From positions 1-15,963 of the forward strand of contig QKYT01000204.1 of NCBI GenBank assembly GCA_003550305.1: a stretch of DNA of 15,963 nucleotides. Reading direction: 5' to 3'. The translations under genes were made by a program, and so were the position numbers. Numbering within the stretch: position 1 is the first letter of the stretch; every line of letters starts with the position of its first letter. Shown piece after piece: positions 1-8,824 of the stretch. Origin of the DNA: Glomus cerebriforme. Taxonomy: Eukaryota > Glomeromycota > Glomeromycetes > Glomerales > Glomeraceae. Below the pieces are notes generated by a model. It ran no database searches. It had not been told where the DNA came from and saw only the letters and a program-made list of their open reading frames with translations.

Positions 1-860
1 ATAATACAAATAATCTGAGATCATCTTGTGTGAAGATTCAACCTGATTGTATCATTGCACTAAGATATGATAGATTGATGAATATGAGAAGGCAAGGTTG
101 TTTAAGTACTCTTCTAAAATTGCAAAGAAATATAGCATGTAATGAATAGATTTCTTGCATTAATGCCCATTTATTATTTTTATTTGTAGGTAAAACAAGT
201 AGACAATATTTATATAAGAGAAATGATAAAATAATAATGTAAGTACGTTTACATAGTATGTATAAAACTGAAGTTATGCTGTCACTAGGAATGATGGATA
301 ATACAAATGATCTGAGATCATCTTGTATGAAGATTCAACCTGATTGTATCATTGCACTAAGATATAATAGATTAATGAACATGAGAAGGTGAGGTTGTTT
401 AAGTACTCTTCTAAAACTGCAAAAAAATATAGTATATGATAAATAGGTTTCTTGCATTAATACCTATTTATTATTTTTATTTGTAGGTAAAAATATTTAT
501 AACAAATAGACAACATTCATATAAGAAAAATGATAAAATAATAATGTAAGTATGCTTACATAGTGTGTATGAAACTGAAGTTATGCTGTCATTAGAAATG
601 ATGGATAATACAAATAATCTGAGATCATCTTGTGTAAAGATCTAACCTGATTGTATCATTGCACTAAGATATGATAGATTGATGAATATAAGAAGATGAG
701 ATTGTTTGTGTACTCTTCTAAAATTGCAAAGAAATATAGCATATAATAAATAGGTTTCTTGCATTAATACCCATTTATTATTTTTATTTGTAAGTAAAAA
801 CATTTATAATAAGTAGATATCATTCGTACAGTATAAAAAAAATAATAAAAATAATAATGT
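1..860 (+). repeat. left array of 307-bp tandem repeat
   Basis: Three head-to-tail units start at 1, 298 and 605, each beginning ATAATACAAAT. The third lacks its last 50 or so bases and fades out near 860. Copies differ by scattered substitutions only. Each unit carries a palindrome around GATCTGAGATC (complete as a 13-mer at 308-320) and, in the first two units, a second palindrome TGTAAG-N4-CTTACA (545-560; one mismatch at 238-253). Each also has a TTTATTTGTAG/GTAA stretch that looks like a splice acceptor abutting a donor. The same unit recurs inverted at 7110-7722. The array runs off the left edge of the window. Confidence 0.95.
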
Positions 861-877
861 AAATATAAAAACTTAGA

Positions 878-1345
878 TTTCAGCCTAAAACTTTATTAAT
901 GTAAATTAAGGTAAAATTTTACGATTCTTTTTTTTTTATAAAAATATTGCTAATATTTCTTTTGTTTTGTAGATACTTTAGAGATCAGAATAGACTTCAA
1001 AACAGATTTTAGAAGGTAATTAAAAGATAAAAATTATTTTATTATTATAGAATCATTAGTAAATATTACTGATATTTCTTTTCATTTTTTTTATAGCTTT
1101 TGAACTTGGATTTTAACCTAAAATTTTGTTAATGTGTTAAAATAGAATTTTGCTATTCTTTTTTATTATAGGAATATTACTAATATTTCTTTTGTTTTGT
1201 AGAATCTATTTGGACATTTTAAAATAGACTTCAGAAAGTAATTAAAAGATAAGAATTATTTAATAGAATCATTAGTAAATATTACTAACATGATTTCTTT
1301 TTCATTTTTTTTTACAGTTCCTAAATTTGGCTTCAGAATGAATCT
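878..1345 (+). repeat. two 233-bp units with splice-acceptor-like modules
   Basis: A unit starting near CAGCCTAAAAC (881) recurs at about 1114 (TAACCTAAAAT), a 233-bp period, and a third copy starts and fades near 1328. Each unit contains two modules that look like intron 3' ends: a branch-like CTAAT, CTGAT or CTAAC, then a pyrimidine tract ending in GTAG, ATAG or ACAG. The module ends are at about 971, 1096, 1201 and 1316. The best has TACTAAC before its tract. Short stretches of roughly 35-45 nt follow two of them and end in AAGGTAATT or AAAGTAATT, which resemble donors. No open frame links them, so I do not call exons. Confidence 0.75.
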
Positions 1346-1375
1346 CAAATAAAACTGTAAAAAAAAATTCATACC

Positions 1376-1710
1376 CATATCTAAAATAGTTCAAGAAGCT
1401 GAAATCTACAAAAAAAAGTAGACATTAGTAAATAGTTCTTAAAGCTAATTTTTAAAAAAAAAATTGATATGACCTGAATAGCTAAAAACATCAAAAAAAA
1501 AATTAAAAAGAATATTAATAAATAGCTTCTAAAACTAATTTCAAAAAAAATATTTATACCTTGCATCTAAATATTTAAAGAAGTCAAAAATTACAAAAAA
1601 AAAATAAAGGAATATTAGTAAAAGGTTTTAAAGTTAATTTTGAAAAAATTGCAAAAGAAAATATATACTTATATTTAGACTTATTAGAATAGTTTAAAGA
1701 TTAGAAAAGT
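1376..1710 (+). repeat. about four degenerate ~100-bp tandem repeats
   Basis: Copies share the order ATAGTT..AAGAAG..GAAATCTACAAAA, then ATTAGTAAATAG, then AAAGCTAATTTT followed by an A run. They start near 1380, 1475, 1568 and 1680. The fourth is cut at 1710 by the MITE-like insertion and resumes at 2150 with CAAAATCTACAAAG. The short minus-strand frame across the first two copies is a by-product of the A-rich repeat and is not called as a gene. Confidence 0.75.
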
Positions 1711-2140
1711 AAAGATAGTCAACAATCCTACAGGTTTGTCTCAGTCCTGCTAGAACTGTTAGTCTCAGGACTTTGTAGAACTAGACCGCAGTTTTTTTTT
1801 ATGATGCAGTAAGAACTGGTCTTAAGATTAATATAAGTCTTTGTAATGATCTTTATATTATATATAGTTTTTTTTTATAAATGAAGTTTTTTTAAACTTA
1901 TTAGAAATGTATTAACATTTCTTTTTTTTATTATTATTTAGGGTAGCATAAAAAAAAAATAAAAAAAATTAAAGAAACTGATTGGTCTTAAAAAGACTAT
2001 GAGATTAATAATCTTATCAGTTATTGATTATATAATTTAAGACTGAAAGACTGAGGTCCTACACTAAGACAGACCAGTCTATCTTTTTATGGTATAGGAC
2101 TGGTAAGACCATGATTTTTCAGGACCGTTAACTATTTTTA
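1711..2140. mobile_element. MITE-like non-autonomous DNA transposon (430 bp)
   Basis: The flanks carry an exact 9-bp direct repeat TAGAAAAGT (1702-1710 and 2141-2149). The ends are imperfect inverted repeats: AAAGATAGTCAACAATCCT on the left against AAAAATAGTTAACGGTCCT read inward from the right, 15 of 19 matching and all four differences transitions. Further in, both halves carry matching motifs such as CTGGTCTTA and its complement TAAGACCAG, so much of the element is weakly foldback. The insertion splits a copy of the ~100-bp repeat: joining the flanks after removing one 9-mer restores the order seen in the neighbouring copies. There is no coding capacity. A 9-bp duplication fits Mutator-like elements; an 8-bp reading (AGAAAAGT) would fit hAT. 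Confidence 0.82.
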
Positions 2141-2149
2141 TAGAAAAGT

Positions 2150-2594
2150 CAAAATCTACAAAGTATAATATTTTATAAAAAATGCTAAATTTTGATAAAC
2201 TTTCTTATCAAAATTTTCTTATTTTATCTAATTATATTTGTTTTTATAATGTAAATATTTACTAAAAAAATAAATTTTAAATATGATATTTTTTAAATAA
2301 AAATTTTTTATTAAAATTTTTTTTTTAAAAAAAAATAAATATCATTATGTTTATTATATTTTATAATTATAAAAAAAATAAATAAATATAGAATTCTAAT
2401 AAATTTTAAAATCAATAAAAACCTTTATAATACAAAATCAAATTTCATAAACTTAAAATTTATTTTCAAAAAAAAATTTTCTTTATTCAAAACAATATCA
2501 TTTACTTAATAAAATAAATGTTAGAAATTAAAACAAATAGAAAAAAAGAAAGATAAAAGATCTTGTACAACATTAGCAAATTTAATCAGAAGTA
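2150..2594. other. gene-free AT-rich stretch
   Basis: It starts with the resumed fourth ~100-bp repeat (2150-2165) and continues as nearly pure A/T sequence with A and T runs. I see no open frame, splice-site pair or tandem structure here. Confidence 0.7.
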
Positions 2595-2930
2595 ATATTA
2601 CGTAACTTTACGTTTCATAATATTTTGTAAGTTTACAGGACCTTTGAAGTATTACAACCTATAAAATTACAAAAATATTCATCATAAACTTACAAAATAT
2701 TTTGTCATAATACTTCAAAATACTTATATTTATACAAATCTTCAAAAGTTTATGAAACCTCTGAAATTTTTCTTAAGATAAAATATTTTTGAAAACTTTA
2801 ATCGCAATATTTTTGACAAAATTTAGCATCGTAATATTTTGTAAATTTATATCATAATATTTTTACAGTATTATAACTTTTCATAAGATTATGACATATT
2901 TTGTAAGGTTACAATCTCTCACAATTTTAT
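2595..2930. repeat. degenerate repeats around CATAATATTTTGTAAGTTTAC
   Basis: Variants of ATAATATTTTGTAAGTTTAC and its complement recur irregularly every 25-60 bp in both orientations, for example near 2615, 2685, 2830 and 2905. The same vocabulary (AAACTTACAAAATATTTT) returns at 5423-5440, so this is a dispersed short repeat family inside the large element. No coding capacity. Confidence 0.6.
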
Positions 2931-3044
2931 ATATAATATTAAATTAAATAAGCAATTGTAAAAAATTTATTAAATAAATATTTTTATTAAATCAAATATA
3001 ATTTATTATGTATACAAGATAATATTTGATAAAAGTAAAACCTA

Positions 3045-3310
3045 AAAATGTTAATTACTGTTTAAAAATGTGTATTAGTAATATTTGAAAATAAATTTAG
3101 TTAGTAGTATTTAAAAAGTTAGTAATATTTAAAAATATAAAAATTCGTCATTGATGTTTAAAAGTTAGTAATATAAAAACGCGTTAGTAATATTAAAGTT
3201 AATAATGTAAAAATATATTAGTAATATTTAAAGGTTAGTAAAGTATTAGTAATCTTTAAGCATTAGTTAATAATGTTTAAAAATAAGTCATTTAGTAACA
3301 TTTAATTACA
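3045..3310 (+). repeat. short degenerate tandem repeat GTTAGTAATATTTAAA
   Basis: About a dozen variants of GTTAGTAATATTTAAA follow one another with spacings of roughly 15-25 bp, drifting by small indels. This is minisatellite-like, AT-only decay with no gene. Confidence 0.75.
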
Positions 3311-3317
3311 TAAAAGT

Positions 3318-3535
3318 TTACCTTTCAAATTCTAAAGAGTAAATTGACCAGAACTATTATTATTATTATATATGCAAAGATAAAGAAATATAAAAAAGTG
3401 TAAATTGATATAAATATTCAAAGAAATAGTTTAAAAACAAACAAAAAATTATTACCTTTTAAACTTCAAAAGTAAGGAAATAAAAAAAAATGTAAATTGA
3501 TGTAAATACAGAAAAATGGTTTAAAAAAATATAAA
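3318..3535 (+). repeat. tandem repeat with ~92-bp period
   Basis: The string AAATATAAAAAAGTGTAAATTGATATAA near 3387 recurs near 3478 as GAAATAAAAAAAAATGTAAATTGATGTAA, each followed by an AAATRGTTTAAAAA motif. The preceding TTACCTTTCAAATTCTAAAG (near 3319) matches TTACCTTTTAAACTTCAAAAG (near 3453), so a third partial copy precedes them. Confidence 0.6.
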
Positions 3536-3829
3536 AAACAAAGATTGTATTATTTATACTGCCAATTCTATTTTTAGATCACATGAAGATTACTAATTTT
3601 ATTTAATTGGGCAGATCCTGTACATAACAGATAAATATACTAGTAAATACATCTTAATATGATATAAAATAAAATTATACATACTGTATATTAAATGCAA
3701 TTTTTTATTTATAGTATATAAATCTTATTATTATGAAAATATGTAATTATATTCTTTATACTTTAAACATCAAAATCTATTACACAGTAAAAATTGATTT
3801 ACATTTAAATTTTTATACAAACTCATAAA

Positions 3830-3862
3830 AATTTACATTAAATTTACATTAAATTTACATTA
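3830..3862 (+). repeat. three exact copies of an 11-bp unit AATTTACATTA
   Basis: AATTTACATTA occurs at 3830-3840, 3841-3851 and 3852-3862, followed by AATGATTT. It lies just beyond the 3' end of the decayed minus-strand gene. Confidence 0.9.
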
Positions 3863-3904
3863 AATGATTTGAAAAAAAAAATTTGCGACTAATTTTTCAA
3901 ATTA

Positions 3905-5061
3905 TCACTCCTTTTCATCTTCTCTTTTTCCATTTCTTTTTTCTTTAACTTCACTTCCTTCTTTAATATCACTTCTTTCTTCTTTCAACTTCACTTCCTT
4001 TTTCAACTTTACTTTTTTTAACTTCGCTTTCTTCTTCATCATATATTATGAAATTGTTTTTTTTTATGATTTTTTGCTAAAATAAACAAAAACAAGTTTA
4101 ATTAAAATATTTATAGTATTATTTATGCAAATTTCAAAAACTTACATAATTTTTCATGATTAAATGTTTAATTATTTCTTCATTTATTTGAACAGTTAAG
4201 TTATTTGGATTCAAAATCACTTCACATATGCTAATTACATATGCAATTTGTTTCTTTGGAGCATTTCGCTTGTCTTTTCAGATCTTACCAATTATTTTTG
4301 ATATGTACATTTTGGAAAAATAAGGCTTGATTTTTTTGAATAAATTTGCATAACATTTTTTGGCTGATAACTGTTTCCATTTCTTTATGTCTGATTCTAT
4401 TGCACTTGAATTAATAGATGAAGGATTAAAGATAATAAACATAGCTTCTTTAATTCTAGATATTAATGTGCCTCTAATATTCTTATGTTTTACTAATAAC
4501 TATTAAAAAAACAGTTTATTAATGATAAATGTAAAATTGCTTAAATTTATAAATTGTTAAACTTACAGGTTGGGTTATATTTTTTTTGTAATAAATTTAC
4601 TATTGATTTCTTTTAAACTTTTTTAAAAAGTAATTATGTTCGTTTAACAAGTATTCTTCGGTCACTTTGTGTAATTCATCATAAAAAGGATAAATCATAT
4701 TTAAGAATATATTGTTTGCAATAATTTTTATTATTTTCTAAAGTGAAAACAAATAATTATGGTTATAATCAAATAATATAAAATTACGAAAATATTATAT
4801 TTGTGAAAAAATTTTGATACACTATAAAATTTACGTAATTTTATGAAAATTTTCACAAAATTATATTGTAAATTTATTTGAATCTTACTTTGATAAAATC
4901 TTGTTCATTATAACTATCAAATTTCTTTCTAAGCTTGACATATAATTTTGAATTTTTTTTTGTCCCATCAATATATCACTAAGTTTAGAAATTATACTTA
5001 AATTTTGATTTATTAGCTTTTTAATTAGCTTCTCAGGCACTTTATAAATAATGAATGATAT
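3905..5061 (-). pseudogene. best-preserved 3' exons of the decayed gene
   Basis: Four consecutive exons can be read. 5061-4889 contains PEKLIKKLINQNLSIISKL and ends at GTAAGA. 4737-4567 (57 codons) contains YPFYDELHKVTEEYLL and has two adjacent stops, TAG TAA. 4499-4146 (118 codons) contains GTLISRIKEAMF and CEVILNPNN with a single TGA. 4076-3905 starts QKIIKKNN, runs into an acidic/basic tail with repeated SEVK motifs, and needs one frameshift to reach its TGA. Introns are 151, 67 and 69 nt; the last two keep phase 0, while the 151-nt one does not keep frame as drawn, so an indel or a different site is likely there. The 118-codon exon is far more open than chance would give at this composition. 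Confidence 0.75.
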
Positions 5062-5318
5062 TTAGTAATATATTTTATTATGTAGCCAAATAGGATCATA
5101 TGGAATTTAACAGACTGATAATTTTTGATTGCACAAATATCACAGATATTCTTGATGTATTATATCATTTATAGATTAATGAAATATAAAATATAATCTT
5201 GAGTATCTGAACTGCACAAAACTAATATTTATTCTTTTTTTGAATAGAAGTAAAAAAATATATGTATCTTCAACAACCTCCGTTGCGTCTCTTTTTGGTA
5301 TCGTATTAGAACTTATTT

Positions 5319-5475
5319 CATCAAACTTACGGGATCATAAATCTTTAAAGCATTTTAACTGTAATATTTCATTAAACTTATGGGATCATAAATCTCTATA
5401 ATATTTTGACTGTAATCCTTTGTTAAACTTACAAAATATTTTAAAATATTACATTATAAAACTTTCAAAAACTAA
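5319..5475 (+). repeat. 51-bp tandem repeat, two copies plus a partial third
   Basis: TCAAACTTACGGGATCATAAATC (from 5321) recurs at 5372 with a few changes, and TTAAACTTA starts a third copy at 5423, each step 51 bp. It lies between exons of the decayed gene (5584 and 5061), so it has probably expanded inside an intron. The third copy runs into the ACTTACAAAATATTTT motif shared with 2595-2930. Confidence 0.8.
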
Positions 5476-6755
5476 TAAAATTGCAAAATTATATAATATT
5501 ATGCCCAATTAAATTTGTTAATAAATAATATGGAATTTTGTTATCAAAGGTTCAGATTAAAGTAATGGTTATAGGTTTGCTACCTGTTTTGCTTAAAAAC
5601 AAATGTAACTATATCCCAAATCTGACTTAGAATATTTAAATCAAACTTGAGATAATCCTATGTTAATTAGTTAACAACTATTTATGCTATTTTTCATATA
5701 AGTTTTAAATAGCGTAGTTATTAAGAATTGTTTGACAAAATTATTTGAAGCTTTAATAAATTTAATAAATTTGAACATTGGTAAAATTTATGATTTGCAT
5801 AATTTTTTTAGAATTAGCAGAAATAAAATATTTAGAATAGTTTTTTAGTATTTTTATGATCATTATCAGATTAAATATCATATTTATACTGCAATGAGAA
5901 ATTAATAAAACTGAAGAATTTAAATTGTTAATTCATATCTTTTAATAAAAGATTTTTAATAAAAATAATGAATTTATCATCTAATATATCACTTATTATA
6001 AAAATTTTTTATTTACAGCATTAAGAAATTAATAAACCAGCTCATATTTGTGATTAGTTAAATAAATTCTTTATGCCTTAATTTTTAATCTAATTAAAAT
6101 ATCTACCAATCTGATAATTGCAAAATTGAGTTAATAAGTTATGATATGAAATTCAAATTTGATATTGCAATATAATTATTTATTTTAAAAACCTATTTAT
6201 TGCTAAATTTATAATATCCAATAGTAAAAATAGTTATTTTTAAAAAACTTTATAATTTTAAAATTATCAAATCTAAAGAAATAAAATTTTGATATAAATA
6301 ATTTAATTTTAAGATTTTTGTGTTTTAATTTTTATTTTAAATTAAGAAATAATGATTATATTAATAAATATTATAATAGTCAAGCAAAAAAATTAATAAA
6401 ATTTTTTTTTCATAATAGTAAAATTGGAAATGAACTGGTCTATTATTCATGTATCATGAAACTTATATAATTTTCTCAACTGATCATATGCATATACTGC
6501 ATCTAATATAATATTTGATGATTAAGAACTATAGGTAAGATTATTCTATTAAGTTTACTTAATTAATTTTGATTTTTAATTAAATAAAAACTTTATTAAC
6601 TTTTTTTTCTCTCTTTTTCTTTACAAGTTTGGTCTTTCATTTTGGAATGCAGATAAACAAGTTTACTTAATTTATTTTAAAATTAAATAATTATGATTTA
6701 TTTTTTAGTATTATTAATCAATAATTATAAAAAAAAAATTTTTTTTAAAACTTAC

Positions 6756-7031
6756 TAATTACTGTGGCTACAAGTGCTATAATTTACTATCCTGAAAATT
6801 TTTGTTAGAATTTCTCCAATTTAAAAAAATAACAATTAATTATTAATAAATAATAAATAAATTAAACATAAAAATTACCTTATTTAATGATTTACTATAC
6901 AGCTTACTCTTTAAAATTTTATTCAAATCTAAGGATTAAATCTAAAGAAAAATAAGTAGATAAATAAAGGATAAATTAAATAAAAAAATGACTAATATTT
7001 TAAAAAAATATTACTTACCTATTAACTCCAT
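6756..7031 (-). pseudogene. 5' exons of the decayed gene
   Basis: The ATG at 7031 opens a 13-nt exon (MELI) ending at GTAAGTAA. The next exon (6941-6879) begins after TTTCTTTAG and ends at GTAATT. The third (6791-6756) begins after a CTAAC branch and TTTTCAG and ends at GTAAGT. All junctions are phase 1 and join consistently. The joined frame has seven stops, all TAA or TAG; read as glutamine it would give a plausible helix (for example IIALVATVI at its end). The support is therefore splice architecture and position rather than an open frame, and a chance assembly cannot be excluded. Confidence 0.45.
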
Positions 7032-7109
7032 TATTTAATTAGTAAATATATTCAAATTTTCCTTTTGTAGCTAAGGAAAAAAAAAATATACTGCAAATTT
7101 TTTTTGTTA

Positions 7110-7722
7110 TAAATATTCTTGCCTACAAATAAAAATAAAAAATGGGCATTAATGCAAAAAATTTATTCATTATATATTACATTTTTTCACAATTTTGGAA
7201 GAATACTCAAATAACCTCACTTTCTCATATTCATCAATCTATCATATCTTAGTATAAAGATACAATCAGGTTAAATCTTCATACAAGATGATCTCAGATC
7301 ATCTGTATTATCCATCATTTCTAGTGACAGCGTAACTTCAGTTTCATACACACTATGTAAGCGTACTTATATTATTATTTTATCATTTCTCTCATATGAA
7401 TGTTGTCTACTTGTTATAAATGTTTTTACCTACAAATAAAAATAATAAATAGGTATTAATGCAAGAAACCTATTCATCACATGTTACATTTCTTCGCAGT
7501 TTTAGAAGAGTACTCAAACAACCTCGCTTTCTCATGTTCATCAATCTATCATATCTTAGTGTAATGATACAATCAGGTTGAATCTTCACACAAGATGATC
7601 TCTGATCATTTGTATTATTCATCATTCCTAATGACAGCGTAACTTCAGTTTCATAAACACTATGTAAGTGTACTTACATTATTATTTTATTATTTCTCTT
7701 ATACGAATAATATCTACTTATT
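7110..7722 (-). repeat. right, inverted array of the 307-bp repeat
   Basis: Read on the minus strand, the unit of the left array reappears: an outer partial copy (7722-7619), a full copy (about 7618-7312) and an inner copy that fades by about 7110. The start points are 307 bp apart, as on the left. The palindrome GATGATCTCAGATCATC is complete at about 7287-7303. The outer edge at about 7722 (AAGTAGATATT on the minus strand) is abrupt, which makes it a candidate element boundary. Confidence 0.93.
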
Positions 7723-8211
7723 TGATTCTTGTTGCATGAGGTTTGTTAATACTGATATACTAGTAGCATTTTCTAGTTTCTTGCATTTTCTGTCAAGATT
7801 ACTCCTTTATATAGGAAATTAATATCAAGTATTTTTTGATTTCATCAGTCTGTATTAATGTTTCTTATGTTTCATTCAGAAATTTTGGTTATTATTATCA
7901 TTTAATTGTATTGAAAACTACTTGTTTTAACATAGGGTCTCATTTGTAAATTGTCCAAATTGTAACTGTTGAGGGAGTAACATATGTATCATGAGTGGAA
8001 ATAATGGTTGAGCTTGGAGTTAGAATGGGTAGAAGAGTAAAAGAAGTAGTTTTTAAAAAAGAATTTTAGAGAAAAAATGGAAAAAATAAGTTGTAGTTAA
8101 AGATACCTTGAAAAAAAGGTGGTATTTATATATTTAAAAATAATAAGAATGTAAAAATGAGTCAAAATTAATAATATTACAAACTTACAATAATAAATTA
8201 GTTGATATTAA
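7723..8211. other. gene-free stretch with a weak coding-like relic
   Basis: No gene is supported. A frame at 7953-8066 on the plus strand runs 38 codons with one TGA (it includes VTVEGVTYV and GVRMGRRVKEVVF) and ends at TAG. An overlapping frame reads CPNCNC followed by stops. Either could be a relic of a captured or older element; neither has a start or splice context. Confidence 0.3.
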
Positions 8212-8227
8212 TAATCAATGATTTATT
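8212..8227 (+). repeat. target-site duplication, left copy
   Basis: The 16-mer TAATCAATGATTTATT is repeated exactly at 9076-9091, flanking the retroposon. Confidence 0.8.
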
Positions 8228-8309
8228 TTATTTTTATTTTATTTTTAATGTAGTACAGCAAAATAATAGGAAAGAGAAATCGAGTATACAACAAATAAAA
8301 TGAAATATA

Positions 8310-8438
8310 CTATAAGAAAACTGCTACTCTATTACTACGTCTAGATGAATCCTGACTGCTGGCTGCCAAAGGAACCGAGGTAGCATTAGCTACTGTCATC
8401 GTGTGACCAGGGAAAGGGGAAATATAGTCGCACCGCAT
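8310..8438 (-). CDS. 42-residue reading frame inside the retroposon
   Basis: An ATG at 8438 opens 42 codons ending in TAG at 8312-8310. The segment is much less AT-rich than its surroundings and uses GCC, GAC, CCT and TCG codons, unlike the A/T-ending codons of the two host genes. The peptide starts MRCDYISPFPGHTM, then has a Ser/Ala/Thr-rich stretch and a basic SSRRSNR cluster. Upstream lies an inverted repeat (CCTCAC...GTGAGG, about 8468-8493). It may be the 5' remnant of a LINE-type ORF1 left after internal deletion. I do not recognise the protein, and it may not be translated. Confidence 0.4.
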   Translation of the reverse strand: MRCDYISPFPGHTMTVANATSVPLAASSQDSSRRSNRVAVFL

Positions 8439-8467
8439 TATTCTTTTAGTAAAAAAAATTTTTTACC

Positions 8468-8493
8468 ACCTCACGTAAACGCTGTTAGGTGAG
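8468..8493. repeat. inverted repeat CCTCAC/GTGAGG
   Basis: The 6-bp arms are separated by 14 nt (GTAAACGCTGTTAG). It sits about 35 bp upstream of the ATG of the retroposon frame, in the leader on the minus strand, and could form a small hairpin in the element's transcript. Confidence 0.5.
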
Positions 8494-8824
8494 GAATGAT
8501 CCACCCTATTTTAATTGTGTAGATATACTACAAAAGGAAATTGTCCATTAGGACATAAAAGAGTTTAATTACAAGACAGATGATTGGTGTTCGCAAAAGA
8601 TCTGCAGTCTAAAAGTAGAAATTAACTAGACAAAGAAGATCACGTGATAAAAACAAAAATTTTTCAACGAGAAAAAAAAAGAGAAAAAAGAAAATTCTAT
8701 AAAGAAAAAAGAGAAGAAAAGGACCCAAAAAAAATAGAAATAATAGGCAAATATTTAAACAAATATATAATATAATATTGCCATAAGAAAGTTAAGTGAA
8801 ACTCTTCAACCTGCGCGGATATCT

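Larger units (their letters stand above)
3905..7031 (-). pseudogene. decayed multi-exon gene of unknown function inside the large element
   Basis: On the minus strand a series of peptide-like exons with GTAAG-type donors and TTTAG-type acceptors runs from an ATG at 7031 to a TGA at 3905-3907. Recognisable pieces are 7031-7019, 6941-6879, 6791-6756, about 6528-6408, 6110-5999, 5888-5724, 5657-5584, 5061-4889, 4737-4567, 4499-4146 and 4076-3905. Several introns are short and well formed (77, 87, 67 and 69 nt). In-frame stops and at least one frameshift in the last exon make it non-functional. The product would have been mainly helical and Lys-rich, with a charged C-terminal tail. I recognise no domain or transposase motif. 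Its position just inside one array suggests it is the element's own gene. Weaker exons could be chance. Confidence 0.65.
1..7722. mobile_element. candidate large inverted-repeat-bounded element, decayed
   Basis: The 307-bp repeat is present as a forward array at the left and an inverted array at the right, enclosing 6.2 kb that holds one decayed multi-exon minus-strand gene whose first exon starts about 80 bp inside the right array. Long inverted ends made of tandem repeats are known from some DNA transposons, including Mutator-like ones, so a transposon is the natural reading. The left end lies outside the window, no target duplication can be tested, and no transposase catalytic motif was recognised. 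It could also be a segmental inverted duplication around an ordinary gene. Confidence 0.5.

Noticed and set aside
1..860. CRISPR array or centromeric satellite
   Set aside because: The units are 307 bp without spacers, few in number and inverted at the other end of the element, which fits neither reading.
3905..4042. Separate 45-codon minus-strand gene starting MMKKK
   Set aside because: It is the shifted continuation of the last relic exon (4076-3905), which has its own acceptor and joins upstream exons.
4567..7031. Alternative genetic code with TAA/TAG as glutamine
   Set aside because: The two intact genes end at TAA and TAG, and the relic also contains TGA and a frameshift, so decay under the standard code is the simpler explanation.
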